A stretch of 64,000 bases of DNA from CAVOAK01 sp965217615 (GCA_965217615.1 CBDCIT010000047.1:1-64000); one strand, 5' to 3'; numbered from the stretch's first letter, positions 16,211 to 25,364 are shown. A program made the numbers and translations. Notes: generated by a model from the letters alone, not told the origin.

Positions 16211-16714
16211 ATGAGCGACATCAAACCACCGGCTCTGTCGCAACCCATACTTCACGCGAACCCGCTGTTCTTGCGGGAAGAGGAGTTGCGACAAGGTATC
16301 GAGATGCTGTTCCACGCCTACCGCGATTTTACGGCAGAACCCGACGCGATGCTGGCGCGCTATAGCTTCGGCAGGGCACATCACAGAGTGATCTACTTTG
16401 TTGGCCGATATCCGGGCATCACGGTGTCGGCGCTCCTTGATATCCTGAAGATCACAAAACAGAGCCTGAGCCGCGTGTTGAGTCAGCTTCTGAAGCGAGG
16501 CCTGATCGAGCAGAAGCCGGGTCAACGGGACCGTCGCCAGCGCTTGCTTCTCCTTACCGAGAACGGGTTGGAGCTGGAACGCCAGCTAACCGCCAACCAG
16601 CGGGCACTGTTGGCGCGTGCCTATCGCGAAGCGGGTGCCGAAGCGGTCGAAGGATTTCGTAAAGTCATGCTAGGTATCATGTCGGATGAAAATGACCGAT
16701 CGAAGTTTGCATAA
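16211..16714 (+). CDS. MarR-family transcriptional regulator (PetP-like)
   Basis: About 167 residues. The winged HTH lies in the middle: HRVIYFVGRYPGITVSALLDILKITKQSLSRVLSQLLKRGLIEQ, then the wing KPGQRDRRQRLLLLTENG. It starts at ATG 16211 (MSDIKPP) rather than TTG 16196. It is followed by an OmpR-type regulator and an EnvZ-like kinase. The MarR plus OmpR arrangement matches petP-petR of Rhodobacter, known for control of the cytochrome bc1 operon, which is also in this window about 15 kb away. Two palindromes lie directly upstream. Confidence 0.88.
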   Translation: MSDIKPPALSQPILHANPLFLREEELRQGIEMLFHAYRDFTAEPDAMLARYSFGRAHHRVIYFVGRYPGITVSALLDILKITKQSLSRVLSQLLKRGLIEQKPGQRDRRQRLLLLTENGLELERQLTANQRALLARAYREAGAEAVEGFRKVMLGIMSDENDRSKFA

Positions 16715-16797
16715 TGAACTGTCGTGGCTGTCATCGTCGCAGTTCAGAGGAAATTGTCGTACCGCTAGGCAGACCGGTGGGACGGCCGGTATAATTC

Positions 16798-17502
16798 ATG
16801 GCTATGAGCGACGCCCCCCTTGCCGGGGAACTACCGCACATCCTGGTGGTTGATGACGACAACCGGCTGAGGGAGCTATTGCGTCGTTATCTGGCCGACA
16901 ACGGCTTTCGTGTCACCGTTGCCTCGGACGCGGCCGAGGCGCGGGACCAGCTAGGAAGTATCGTCTTCGACCTGATCGTAATGGATGTGATGATGCCAGG
17001 GGAAAGTGGTCTGGTATTGACCGACAGCCTTCGCCGGAAGAGTACAGTACCAATCCTCATGCTGACGGCAATGGGCGAAACGGAAGATCGCATTAACGGT
17101 CTGGAGATTGGTGCGGACGATTATCTGGCAAAGCCGTTCGAACCGCGCGAACTCGTCTTAAGGATTCGCACGATTCTCCGCCGCACGGAGCATGCGGAGG
17201 CGGCGCCTCCAGGCTTGCAGATCGGCCCGTGCACCTTTGACCGCCTCAGAGAAACACTGTTTCGCGGCGAGGTCGCCGTTCGGTTGACGACTGCGGAGGC
17301 GAACTTGCTGAAGGCTTTGGCGCTAAACCCCGGTCATGTTTGCAGCCGTGTCGAACTAGCGCGGGCCTGCGGGCTCGAAGGCAGCGATCGAAGCATTGAC
17401 GTGCAAGTGACACGGCTGCGCAAGAAGATCGAGCCTGATCCCAAAATGCCGCGCTATCTGCAGACCGTCCGCGGGCACGGCTACGTGCTGCGACCGGACT
17501 AG
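16798..17502 (+). CDS. OmpR-family response regulator (PetR-like)
   Basis: 234 residues. The receiver domain has acidic pocket VVDDDN (19-21), phosphoacceptor Asp63 in IVMDVMMPGESG, and Lys112 in LAKPFEP. The C-terminal winged helix (~130-234) includes LTTAEANLLKALALNPGHVCSR, IDVQVTRLRKKIEPDP and the closing YLQTVRGHGYVL. It starts at ATG 16798. The kinase gene begins 7 bp after its stop. Its sequence resembles PetR/OmpR regulators of alphaproteobacteria; the regulated genes are not shown by the sequence. Confidence 0.93.
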   Translation: MAMSDAPLAGELPHILVVDDDNRLRELLRRYLADNGFRVTVASDAAEARDQLGSIVFDLIVMDVMMPGESGLVLTDSLRRKSTVPILMLTAMGETEDRINGLEIGADDYLAKPFEPRELVLRIRTILRRTEHAEAAPPGLQIGPCTFDRLRETLFRGEVAVRLTTAEANLLKALALNPGHVCSRVELARACGLEGSDRSIDVQVTRLRKKIEPDPKMPRYLQTVRGHGYVLRPD

Positions 17503-17509
17503 GCCGACG

Positions 17510-18832
17510 ATGGCACCCCGCATTTGGATCAAGAAGATACTGCCGCGCACGCTGTTCGGACGTGCCCTGCTGATCATCGTTATGCCATTGATCCTGCTAC
17601 AGATTGTCACAACGCACATCTTCTACGATCGCCATTGGGACACAATTACCTGGCGGCTGTCTTCGGCGATCGCGGGGGATATCGCAGTCGCGCTCGACGC
17701 CCTGCGAAATAATCCGGAAGTGAGTGAGCGGGCAAATATCTTCGAAGCCGTACACCGGCATTTGGGTCTGCAGATGACGCTTATTCCGGGTGAAATCCTT
17801 CCCAATGAGCCTGTGAGCGAAAACGGCCTGCTGGACCGGATGTTGACGCGTGCAATGGATGAGCAGGTACGCCGGCCGTACCGAATCGATACTTCTGCGT
17901 ACAAGACGCAAGTTGTCATCGACGTTCAGTTGCCGGACGCGGTCCTGAGAATTGTCGCGCCCGGCAAACGATTGTTCAGCACGACAACCTATATCTTCAT
18001 CATGTGGATGGTTGGAACTTCGCTCATCCTGTTCGCCGTCGCGACGATCTTCATGCGCAACCAGATCCGGCCCATAAGACGGTTGGCGAGAGCCGTCGAT
18101 CGTATGGGCAAAGGGCGCGACATCGAAGAGGAATTCAAAATAGAGGGCGCAACCGAGGTGCGCCAAGCGGCACAAGCCTTTCAATTGATGCGCGAGCGCA
18201 TCAGGCGCCAGATGCGCCAGCGTACCGACATGCTTTCGGGTGTGAGCCACGACCTGCGGACACCGCTGACCCGCATGAAGCTACAGTTGGCGATGCTCAG
18301 TGATGATGCAGAGGTCTGCGAGCTCAAATCAGACGTTGAGGAAATGGAGCATATGATTGACGGGTATCTCGCCTTCGCGCGCGGCGAGGGCGACGAGCCC
18401 GTAGCGGAAACCGACATCGCCGAATTGGTTGAGGAATCGGTCAGCGTCTGGAAACGCGATAGCGTCACGATCGATTGTCACATCGAAGATAAACTGGCGG
18501 CCAACGTCAAACCGCAGGCAGTCCGACGTTGCCTCGGCAACTTGCTCGCGAACGCGCGTCGCTATGCCAATCACGTGTGGGTGCGGGCAGGACGCCGAGG
18601 CGATCAGATCGAAGTTACGATCGATGATGACGGACCGGGAATTGCGAAAGTCCACCGCGACGACGTATTCCGGCCCTTCTTTCGGCTCGACGAGTCGCGC
18701 AACCCGGAGACCGGCGGGACCGGACTCGGGCTCGCCATTGCACGTGATGTGGCCCGCGGCCACGGCGGCGACATCAATCTGGAGGAGTCGCCACAAGGCG
18801 GATTACGCGCGCGGATTAGGCTACCGATCTAG
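17510..18832 (+). CDS. EnvZ-like sensor histidine kinase
   Basis: 440 residues. TM1 is around 18-38 (FGRALLIIVMPLILLQIV) and TM2 around 163-183 (YIFIMWMVGTSLILFAV), with a ~125-residue periplasmic sensor between them. HAMP follows (RNQIRPIRRLARAVDRMGKG). The H-box is SGVSHDLRTPLTRMKLQ with the phosphoacceptor His near 245. The ATPase boxes are N (NLLANARRYA), G1 (DDDGPGI), F (FRPFFRLDES) and G2 (GGTGLGLAI). It is co-transcribed with the upstream response regulator, its likely partner. It ends 16 bp from the convergent TetR gene. Confidence 0.94.
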   Translation: MAPRIWIKKILPRTLFGRALLIIVMPLILLQIVTTHIFYDRHWDTITWRLSSAIAGDIAVALDALRNNPEVSERANIFEAVHRHLGLQMTLIPGEILPNEPVSENGLLDRMLTRAMDEQVRRPYRIDTSAYKTQVVIDVQLPDAVLRIVAPGKRLFSTTTYIFIMWMVGTSLILFAVATIFMRNQIRPIRRLARAVDRMGKGRDIEEEFKIEGATEVRQAAQAFQLMRERIRRQMRQRTDMLSGVSHDLRTPLTRMKLQLAMLSDDAEVCELKSDVEEMEHMIDGYLAFARGEGDEPVAETDIAELVEESVSVWKRDSVTIDCHIEDKLAANVKPQAVRRCLGNLLANARRYANHVWVRAGRRGDQIEVTIDDDGPGIAKVHRDDVFRPFFRLDESRNPETGGTGLGLAIARDVARGHGGDINLEESPQGGLRARIRLPI

Positions 18833-18847
18833 GCGCTGTGGTCATCG

Positions 18848-19456
18848 TCATGCGGATCGCGGAATTCCGTCGTCTGTGGTCCGTGGCGGCCATAGACGTT
18901 GTGCAATACCCTCGGCACGCCGCAGATTGCGATCAAGGGTCGCCATCGTCCGCGCCAAGTCAGGGCTGTCATCGGCGAGCCAAACAGGAAGCGACGCAAG
19001 CCACACAACCGCCAATCCCTTTTTGCGCAAACACCCAGAGATCCCTGCCGATGGAAGGTTTGCGGCGTCGAATGCCCAGCCCATCGACTTCAGGAAAGCC
19101 GGCACAACTTCAACAATTGTGGCTGGATCGCGGGGTAAGTCAGCCGAGATTCGCGCTACGGCTTCGCGAAAGGGAGTCAGAGCGTCGAAGCAACCCATGA
19201 GAACCTCGAAGAGGCGGTCCCGCGCAGAATCCTCAGGTCCAAAGTCGTCGAGATCCGCGAGAACCGACGCTTCGACTTGTCGGATAAAGGCCGCAAGAAT
19301 AGCTGTTTTTGACGGATAGATTTGCCGGAGACGCGCCGGCTTAACACGCGCCTTTGCAGCGATCTCCTCAAGCGTGATGCTTCGCCACCTGCGCTCCGCG
19401 GCAAGAGCCAAGGCTGCGGTGATAATCCGTTTCGATACATCGACCCGTTTGGCCAT
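18848..19456 (-). CDS. TetR-like regulator
   Basis: 202 residues. The N-terminal HTH is recognisable: IITAALALAAERRWRSITLEEIAAKARVKPARLRQIYPSKTAILAAFI, with the tight turn KARVKPARLRQIYPSK. The rest is an all-helical ligand domain without a known match. It begins at ATG 19456. Two inverted repeats lie upstream, at 19470-19495 and 19532-19549. It shares the strand with proC, ybjN and ubiK, and this neighbourhood recurs in alphaproteobacteria. The ligand and regulon are unknown. Codon use resembles its neighbours, so there is no sign of recent transfer. Confidence 0.8.
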   Translation of the reverse strand: MAKRVDVSKRIITAALALAAERRWRSITLEEIAAKARVKPARLRQIYPSKTAILAAFIRQVEASVLADLDDFGPEDSARDRLFEVLMGCFDALTPFREAVARISADLPRDPATIVEVVPAFLKSMGWAFDAANLPSAGISGCLRKKGLAVVWLASLPVWLADDSPDLARTMATLDRNLRRAEGIAQRLWPPRTTDDGIPRSA

Positions 19457-19469
19457 TTCAACTCAACCT

Positions 19470-19495
19470 CACGGCACTCGAATGCCAATGCCGTG
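19470..19495. promoter_or_regulatory. Inverted repeat CACGGCA-N12-TGCCGTG before the TetR gene
   Basis: Perfect 7-bp arms, 13-39 bp upstream of ATG 19456. Position and symmetry fit a TetR-type autoregulatory operator, although the 26-bp span is slightly long for that family. Inferred only. Confidence 0.45.
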
Positions 19496-19531
19496 CAGGC
19501 ACTAAGTATCGAGGATTGTTCATATCGGCGT

Positions 19532-19549
19532 CCAACACTTCGTTGTTGG
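19532..19549. repeat. Inverted repeat CCAACA-N6-TGTTGG between proC and the TetR gene
   Basis: Perfect 6-bp arms that could form a hairpin with a CTTCG-containing loop. It lies 26 bp after the proC stop on the reverse strand but has no T-run, so it is either a weak terminator or a second operator. Its role is undecided. Confidence 0.35.
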
Positions 19550-19574
19550 GCGCGCACGACCGGTAACTATAAAC

Positions 19575-20405
19575 CTATGTGGCGAGTTCGCGACTTCGGC
19601 TGGCCGCCGCCTCCACAGCTCTGCGGATGAGTGCTTCGAGCCCTTCCTCCGCCATCAGCACCTTGAGCGCGGCTTCGGTCGTGCCGGCAGGGCTGGTGAC
19701 GTCTCGCCGCAGTTGCGCTGGCAGGGCGTCGCTGGCAATCGCGAGTTGGCCGCTACCAGCCACCGTCACAAGGGCAAGGCGCGCCGCCAACTCGGCTGGC
19801 AGCCCCGCTGCCTCCCCCGCTTTCGCCAGACATTCGATCAACAGAAACAAATATGCCGGTCCACTGCCAGAGACCGCCGTGACGGCATCGAGCAGACCTT
19901 CATCTTCAATCACGCGCACCTCGCCAATGGCCGCAAGCAGTGCCGTGCACGTATCGAGTTGGCCGCTCGCAACACGGGCGTTTGGACAAGCGACGGAGAT
20001 GCCCAGGCGTAGCGCGGCCGGCGTATTCGGCATCGCACGGACAACCGCGGCATTTGGGCCGAGTTGCTGCTCGATGAAGGCGATCAACGTTCCCGCCGCA
20101 ATAGAGAGGAACACAGTTTCGGCCGTTACAAATCGCGCGAATGCCGGGACGGTTTCGACCATCTGTTGCGGTTTGACGGCAAACACGACAACTTCGGGAT
20201 CAAGTGTGTCCGGCAGATCGGCGGGCGAGGCATATGTTGTGACCTCGCTGTGATCGCCCAGTCCGGTTGGCCCATTGTCGAACACCGGGTCGACGACCGC
20301 CACGCCGGCGTCGACGATGCCGGCGTCGAGCCAACCGTCAAGCATTGCCCTCCCCATTTTGCCGCAACCGACCAACAAAAGGGGGCGTTCCAACAGGCTA
20401 CCCAC
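19575..20405 (-). CDS. proC: Pyrroline-5-carboxylate reductase
   Basis: 276 residues. Catalyses the last step of proline synthesis with NAD(P)H. The N-terminal Rossmann motif is LLLVGCGKMGRAMLDGW. The FAVKPQQM block and the RAMPNTPA segment follow. The C-terminal signature VTAVSGSGPAYLFLLIECLAKAGE and the DVTSPAGTTEAAL block are typical. It uses a GTG start at 20405. It sits 14 bp downstream of ybjN on the same strand. Confidence 0.96.
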   Translation of the reverse strand: MGSLLERPLLLVGCGKMGRAMLDGWLDAGIVDAGVAVVDPVFDNGPTGLGDHSEVTTYASPADLPDTLDPEVVVFAVKPQQMVETVPAFARFVTAETVFLSIAAGTLIAFIEQQLGPNAAVVRAMPNTPAALRLGISVACPNARVASGQLDTCTALLAAIGEVRVIEDEGLLDAVTAVSGSGPAYLFLLIECLAKAGEAAGLPAELAARLALVTVAGSGQLAIASDALPAQLRRDVTSPAGTTEAALKVLMAEEGLEALIRRAVEAAASRSRELAT

Positions 20406-20419
20406 GATTCGTTAGGCGT

Positions 20420-20923
20420 TCACGCCTCGCCGACAGTCTCAAGCATGGCAGAGTCTAGTGCGTCCTGCGCTGATCGCCCTCCCCAAAGCAAGAACTGAAA
20501 GGCCGGGAAGAAGCGATCGCATTCGCCGACCGCGATATCCATGAGATCCTCCAACTGCTCGACGGCGAGACCACGCATGCCCCGCGTAAGTAGGGTATGG
20601 CGGAACATCGGAGCTGAATCGCCCGAGCAGATCTCGAAATGGCCAAACCATAGGCTTTCATTGGCCAGCGCCAGCAGATCATTGATGTCGCTCCGTTTTT
20701 CAGGTGGCACCTTGGTATCGAAGGCACAACTGAAATACAGCGCGTTCAAATCGCAGCGCCAGACAAAGAACATTCGGTAGTCACACCACCGACCTACTGT
20801 TTCAACAACGAGCTGGTCCTCCGCAGCACGGTCAAACGGCCACTCGTTCGCGGTGAGGACATCTTCGAGTATATCGAGGGGATTGGCAGGAGAGTCGCCG
20901 ACCTCAACCTGGCTCATGCTCAT
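20420..20923 (-). CDS. YbjN-domain protein
   Basis: 167 residues with the YbjN fold blocks: NPLDILEDVLTANEWPFDRAAEDQLVVETVGRWCDYRMFFVW, LYFSCAFDTKVPPEKR, LLALANESLWFGHFEICSGDSAPMFRHTLL and the acidic C-terminus DIAVGECDRFFPAFQFLLWGG. Cytoplasmic. In alphaproteobacteria this gene commonly precedes proC. E. coli YbjN is linked to stress and motility regulation, but the molecular role is not defined. Confidence 0.9.
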   Translation of the reverse strand: MSMSQVEVGDSPANPLDILEDVLTANEWPFDRAAEDQLVVETVGRWCDYRMFFVWRCDLNALYFSCAFDTKVPPEKRSDINDLLALANESLWFGHFEICSGDSAPMFRHTLLTRGMRGLAVEQLEDLMDIAVGECDRFFPAFQFLLWGGRSAQDALDSAMLETVGEA

Positions 20924-21162
20924 TCGTGCGCCCTTTCATGAAATCCGAAACGCTCGCCAAGAGATAACGGCGGCCATCATTCGCCTCGAAGCCGCATTCG
21001 GAGCCCGATCATAAGTCCCGCCACGCCCGAATTTCCACTATCTAGTGGCACCGCGTCTAGAACCACAATACTTAGCATGCCACAAGCCCGAGTCGCGGCG
21101 CAACAACAGATCATCCGCACCTGCAGAAATTATTGAGCGGGCGATTGGGCGCTCCGCCCGGC

Positions 21163-21495
21163 TTACGGTGATTTGGACTGCCGTTTGGTCGTGTCTTTTC
21201 TGGTTGCACCTGCCGAGCGGCGCGTACTTCGACCGCGGGTCTTCTTCTCGTGTCCTGCCACTGCTTCCAGCGCCACCAGACGCTTGGTGATGGAAAGTTG
21301 TTCTTTCCGCGCCTTAGTTGCCATTGCCTTGACGGCGTCAAACTCCTCTCGCGAGACCAAATCCATCTCCTCAAGAATTCGTTTGAACTGGTGCTTGAGG
21401 CGCGCTTCGACCTCGGTGCGAACGCCCGCAAGCGAGCCCAACGCACCACTTGCGACCCGTGCTAGATCGTCGAGAAATCGATTTTCGGTCTGCAT
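21163..21495 (-). CDS. ubiK: UbiK-family ubiquinone biosynthesis accessory factor
   Basis: 110 residues. The BMFP/YqiC-type helix-coiled-coil layout is visible: LDDLARVASGALGSLAGVRTEVEARLKHQFKRILEEMDLVSREEFDAVKAMATKARKEQ, then a coiled coil and a basic Lys/Arg/Thr-rich tail from about residue 88. UbiK trimers support the Ubi complex at the membrane. ATG 21495 has GGAG upstream and is preferred over TTG 21501. It is divergent from hldD. Confidence 0.85.
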   Translation of the reverse strand: MQTENRFLDDLARVASGALGSLAGVRTEVEARLKHQFKRILEEMDLVSREEFDAVKAMATKARKEQLSITKRLVALEAVAGHEKKTRGRSTRRSAGATRKDTTKRQSKSP

Positions 21496-21644
21496 AGTCA
21501 AACCGTCTCCTGTGGTAGCTGAACGTCCCGTCGCTGGTCTGTCATATAGGCCCCGCCTGCGGTGTGCGCAACCGTGCCCAGCTGCTTGTCGGACACCCGC
21601 CTGTCGCCTATAACGGGCGCGCTGCAGATCGTCGGAACCACAAA

Positions 21645-22622
21645 ATGATCTTAGTCACCGGTGGCGCCGGGTTCATCGGATCCAACTTGGTTGCTGCACT
21701 CACAGAACGCGACGATCAGGCGGTCGCAGTATGCGATCGTCTGGGCGACGACGACAAATGGCGAAACATCGCGAAGCATGCGATTGCCGATTTTCTGTCG
21801 CCGGCGTCGCTGCTCTCTTGGCTCGATAGCAATGCCAATGAGATTGAAGCCGTCTTTCACATGGGTGCGTCGTCATCAACGACAGAAAGAGACGCTGACA
21901 GCGTCGTCAGCAACAACTTCGCACTTTCGCTTGCACTTTGGCGTTGGTGCAGTCGTCACGATACGCGGTTGATCTATGCCTCGTCCGCAGCGACTTACGG
22001 CGATGGCTCGACGGGGTTTGATGATCATCCTGATGCGCTGGCGAATTTGCGACCGCTTAATCTCTATGGCTGGTCAAAGCATGTATTCGACCGCAATGCG
22101 CTGCGACTGGCGGACAGTCGCTTGCACCCGCCACAATGGGTCGGTCTGAAATTTTTCAACGCTTACGGGCCCAACGAATACCACAAGGGCGATCAGCAGA
22201 GCGTTGTCGTACAATTTTTCGAGCAGATTGCCGCCGACGGCAAAGCGCATCCGTTCAAATCGCACCATCCCGACTATAAGGACGGCGGCCAGATGCGCGA
22301 CTTCATCTGGGTTAGCGACTGTATTGATGTCTTGCTTTGGGCCTACGACCACCCAGGCGTCAACGGTATCTACAATTGCGGTACTGGAACCGCCCGTAGC
22401 TTTGCCGACCTCGCGCGCGCTTGTTTCGACGCCATGGGACGCCCCGAGAACATCGACTATATCGACACGCCTGCTGAAATTCGCAGCAAGTATCAGTATT
22501 TCACACAAGCCGAAATGACTCGCCTGCTGGACGCCGGCTACGAGCAGCCGTTCACCTCACTCGAGGACGGTGTCGCACGCTACGTAAATGACTATCTTGC
22601 AACGGACGATCCCTACCGTTGA
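21645..22622 (+). CDS. hldD: ADP-L-glycero-D-manno-heptose 6-epimerase
   Basis: 325 residues. Last step of ADP-heptose synthesis for the lipopolysaccharide inner core. The Rossmann motif VTGGAGFIGSNLV is at the N-terminus. FHMGASSSTTERD, the catalytic Tyr/Lys pair LYGWSKHVFD and LKFFNAYGPNEYHKG are diagnostic of HldD/RfaD. The start is ATG 21645 (MILVTGG); the open frame upstream is non-coding. lgt follows 6 bp downstream. This implies an LPS-bearing outer membrane. Confidence 0.94.
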   Translation: MILVTGGAGFIGSNLVAALTERDDQAVAVCDRLGDDDKWRNIAKHAIADFLSPASLLSWLDSNANEIEAVFHMGASSSTTERDADSVVSNNFALSLALWRWCSRHDTRLIYASSAATYGDGSTGFDDHPDALANLRPLNLYGWSKHVFDRNALRLADSRLHPPQWVGLKFFNAYGPNEYHKGDQQSVVVQFFEQIAADGKAHPFKSHHPDYKDGGQMRDFIWVSDCIDVLLWAYDHPGVNGIYNCGTGTARSFADLARACFDAMGRPENIDYIDTPAEIRSKYQYFTQAEMTRLLDAGYEQPFTSLEDGVARYVNDYLATDDPYR

Positions 22623-22628
22623 GCCGTC

Positions 22629-23435
22629 ATGGGGCCCTTCATATTTCCCGATATCGACCCGGTCGCCTTCGCTCTCGGTCCACTTGTCGTGCGATGGTAC
22701 GCGCTCGCGTTTATCGCCGGACTCATACTCGCCTGGCGCCATTGTATCTGGCTGGCGGGACGTGAGCCAAGGCTGCTGACACCGTGCGACGCGGATGACT
22801 TCCTGCTCTGGGCAACACTCGGTGTCATTCTCGGCGGCCGGCTCGGTTACGTCATCCTTTACCAGCCGGGCTATTACCTCTCCCATTTGCCTGCTGTACT
22901 GCAAATCTGGGCCGGCGGCATGTCATTTCATGGCGGTTTTTTGGGAGCGGTCGTCGCCATGCTGCTGTTCGAGCGAAAGCGCGGTCTGCGTACCTTTGCA
23001 CTGACAGACATCGTTGCAGCGGCGGCGCCCATGGGCCTACTCCTTGGCCGCATTGCAAACTTCATCAACGGTGAATTGTGGGGTCGCGTAACGGACGTGC
23101 CTTGGGCGGTGATCTTTCCTCGAGCCGGCCCTGAACCGCGCCATCCGAGCCAGCTCTACGAGGCTGCGCTGGAGGGCCTCTTGCTGGCGGTTGTTCTGAA
23201 CGTGCTGGTGCTTGCGTTTGGCGCGCGGCGCTGGTCGGGGCTCGCGAGCGGCGTATTCTTGTTGGGCTATGGCCTAGCCCGAATGGCAGTGGAAACAATG
23301 CGGGAACCGGACCGCCATCTCGGGCTCCTTCAGTTCGGAACGACTTGGGGGCAATGGCTATCCCTGCCGATGCTCGTCGTTGGCATATGGCTGATCTGGC
23401 GCGCGCTGAAACACCGCCCGGCGGAGGCCACTTGA
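22629..23435 (+). CDS. lgt: Prolipoprotein diacylglyceryl transferase
   Basis: 268 residues with about seven membrane helices. Transfers diacylglyceryl from phosphatidylglycerol to the lipobox cysteine. The MSFHGGFLGAVVA block (conserved His) and the Lgt signature GRIANFINGELWGR are present, as are RHPSQLYEA and the C-terminal EPDRHLG. Its stop overlaps the TTG start of the methyltransferase. The lipoprotein at 25365 in the same run is a plausible substrate. Confidence 0.97.
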   Translation: MGPFIFPDIDPVAFALGPLVVRWYALAFIAGLILAWRHCIWLAGREPRLLTPCDADDFLLWATLGVILGGRLGYVILYQPGYYLSHLPAVLQIWAGGMSFHGGFLGAVVAMLLFERKRGLRTFALTDIVAAAAPMGLLLGRIANFINGELWGRVTDVPWAVIFPRAGPEPRHPSQLYEAALEGLLLAVVLNVLVLAFGARRWSGLASGVFLLGYGLARMAVETMREPDRHLGLLQFGTTWGQWLSLPMLVVGIWLIWRALKHRPAEAT

Positions 23436-24532
23436 CGGCGATCCTTGACCACCTAACCCGCCGAATTCGCGCCGAGGGCCCCGTATCGGTGGCCGAATTC
23501 ATGGCCGACGCGCTCTATCACCCGGACCACGGCTACTACATGACGCGCGACCCATTTGGTCGCGATGGCGATTTTACGACGGCTCCCGAAATTAGCCAGA
23601 TGTTCGGCGAGCTAATCGGCGCTTGGTGTACCGAGCGATGGAAGGCGATTGGGCAACCCGATACGGTTCACCTGATAGAACTTGGACCCGGGCGCGGTAG
23701 CTTGATGGTCGATGCTCTACGTGCGGCTGACGTCGAGCCCGAGTTTCGCAGCGCACTGTTGATACATCTGGTGGAAATCAGTCCTGTGTTGCGCGAAGTT
23801 CAGCGCGCCACGCTTGCCGGCGGGGCAGTGCCGGTTGACTCAATATGCTGGCACATCGGGTTGGAAACTCTTCCCGAAGGCCCGTTGTTGGTCATTGCAA
23901 ACGAATTTTTTGACGCCCTGCCAATCCAACAGTTTGAGCGAACCGATGCGGGCTGGTGCGAGCGACTGGTCACAATCGACAACGGAGGCTTCCAATTTTC
24001 GCTGAGCTCTCCACTGCCCTCACGTGAGATCTTCTTCCCTTGTGGCATTTTAGAAACAGCCATCTGCGGCGCGATTGTGGAGGTGCGATCTGTGGCAATC
24101 GCGGCCGCCACCCAAATTGCCGCGCGCCTAACCCGCAATGGCGGCAGCGCGCTTTTCATCGACTATGGCCATCGCTCGAGCGCCGTCGGAGACACGCTTC
24201 AGTCGTTGCGCGGGCATGCCATTAACGACGCACTTTGCGATCCTGGTATGGCCGACTTGACGGCGCAGGTGGATTTCGGCGCCATCGAGCGATCCGTCCG
24301 CAGCCAAGTCGATGTCCACGGTCCGGTGACGCAAGGCCTATTCTTGAAGCGGCTTGGAATCGAGGTAAGGGCCGCGGCGCTCGTACGCAATGCATCCGAC
24401 ACCACGGCCAGCGAAATCGTCAGCGCCTGCCGCCGACTCGTCGACAACAAGCAAATGGGTAGCCTGTTTAAGGTAATGGCGCTGACAAGCCACAACCAAA
24501 GCACGCCGCCCGGGTTCGACCCCACGCTATGA
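23432..24532 (+). CDS. MidA/NDUFAF7-family SAM-dependent methyltransferase
   Basis: 366 residues. Blocks: GPVSVAEFMADALYHPDHGYYMTRDPFGRDGDFTTAPEISQMFGELIGAW, SAM-binding LIELGPGRGSLMVDALR, and VIANEFFDALPIQQFER. This family includes mitochondrial NDUFAF7, which methylates a complex I subunit arginine; bacterial members are widespread but less defined. The start is TTG 23432 in a TTGA overlap with lgt. Its stop overlaps pgeF (ATGA), so lgt, this gene and pgeF are tightly coupled. Confidence 0.9.
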   Translation: MTAILDHLTRRIRAEGPVSVAEFMADALYHPDHGYYMTRDPFGRDGDFTTAPEISQMFGELIGAWCTERWKAIGQPDTVHLIELGPGRGSLMVDALRAADVEPEFRSALLIHLVEISPVLREVQRATLAGGAVPVDSICWHIGLETLPEGPLLVIANEFFDALPIQQFERTDAGWCERLVTIDNGGFQFSLSSPLPSREIFFPCGILETAICGAIVEVRSVAIAAATQIAARLTRNGGSALFIDYGHRSSAVGDTLQSLRGHAINDALCDPGMADLTAQVDFGAIERSVRSQVDVHGPVTQGLFLKRLGIEVRAAALVRNASDTTASEIVSACRRLVDNKQMGSLFKVMALTSHNQSTPPGFDPTL

Positions 24533-25341
24533 CAGCGACTCGATCCGGCGACACTAGCAACGCCTTAGCGGTCCCTTTCCACTCCGCACTGCTGTCAAAA
24601 TCCGGGCAGCTGGGACACGGATTTTTCGCTCGTGGAGGCGGCGTCAGTAGTGGTTTGTATAACTCTCTCAACTGCGGATTCGGATCCAAGGACGATCCAG
24701 TGCACGTCGCGGTGAACCGCAAGCGTGCCGTGGAGGCGCTCGACGGCAATCCAGATCAGCTCGTCACGCTATATCAAGTACATAACCGGAATACAGTGCG
24801 CGTTGAACGACCCTGGGAGCGCAGAGACGCGCCGAAGGCAGATGCTATGGTCACCGATCAGCCTGGTATCACGCTCGGAATTCTGACGGCTGACTGCGCG
24901 CCAATTCTCCTCGCCGACGAAGCGGGCGGTGTCATTGGCGCGGCGCATGCCGGATGGCGCGGTACATTTGCCGGAATCATAGAGTCGGCAATTGAAGCAA
25001 TGACAAACATTGGTGCAAAGCCATCGCGAATTGTTGCCGCGGTCGGCCCTTGTATCGGTTTCTCCTCCTACGAGGTCGGGCCTGAGTTTCCAGAGCCGTT
25101 CCTGCTGGACGATCAAAGTAACTCCCGCTTTTTCAAAGCAGCCTCGCGGCCGCGCCATTTCCTGTTTGATCTTGCAGGTTATGCCGCCCGGCGACTCCAC
25201 AACGCGGGCGTTTCCAGCATAGATCGGCTCGACCACGACACCTTTGCCGACGATACATCCTTTTTCAGTTATCGGCGCACGCTGCACCGTGGCGAGGACG
25301 ACTACGGACGCCTGCTGTCCGCAATCGCGCTGCGCGACTGA
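24529..25341 (+). CDS. pgeF: Peptidoglycan editing factor PgeF (YfiH/laccase-domain)
   Basis: 270 residues. Motifs: FFARGGGVSSGLYNSLNCG, TADCAPILLAD, IGAAHAGWRGT, VGPCIGFSSYEVG and the closing HRGEDDYGRLLSAIAL. These include the His and Cys metal-site residues of the family. PgeF in E. coli removes misincorporated L-serine from peptidoglycan precursors. The ATG overlaps the preceding stop. Third gene of the lgt run. Confidence 0.94.
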   Translation: MTATRSGDTSNALAVPFHSALLSKSGQLGHGFFARGGGVSSGLYNSLNCGFGSKDDPVHVAVNRKRAVEALDGNPDQLVTLYQVHNRNTVRVERPWERRDAPKADAMVTDQPGITLGILTADCAPILLADEAGGVIGAAHAGWRGTFAGIIESAIEAMTNIGAKPSRIVAAVGPCIGFSSYEVGPEFPEPFLLDDQSNSRFFKAASRPRHFLFDLAGYAARRLHNAGVSSIDRLDHDTFADDTSFFSYRRTLHRGEDDYGRLLSAIALRD

Positions 25342-25364
25342 CGCCGACTCAATTGGCAAAGCCA

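Noticed and set aside
16790..16795. TATAAT just before the response regulator
   Set aside because: It ends 2 bp before the start codon and has no -35 at proper spacing, so it cannot be a normal promoter for that gene.
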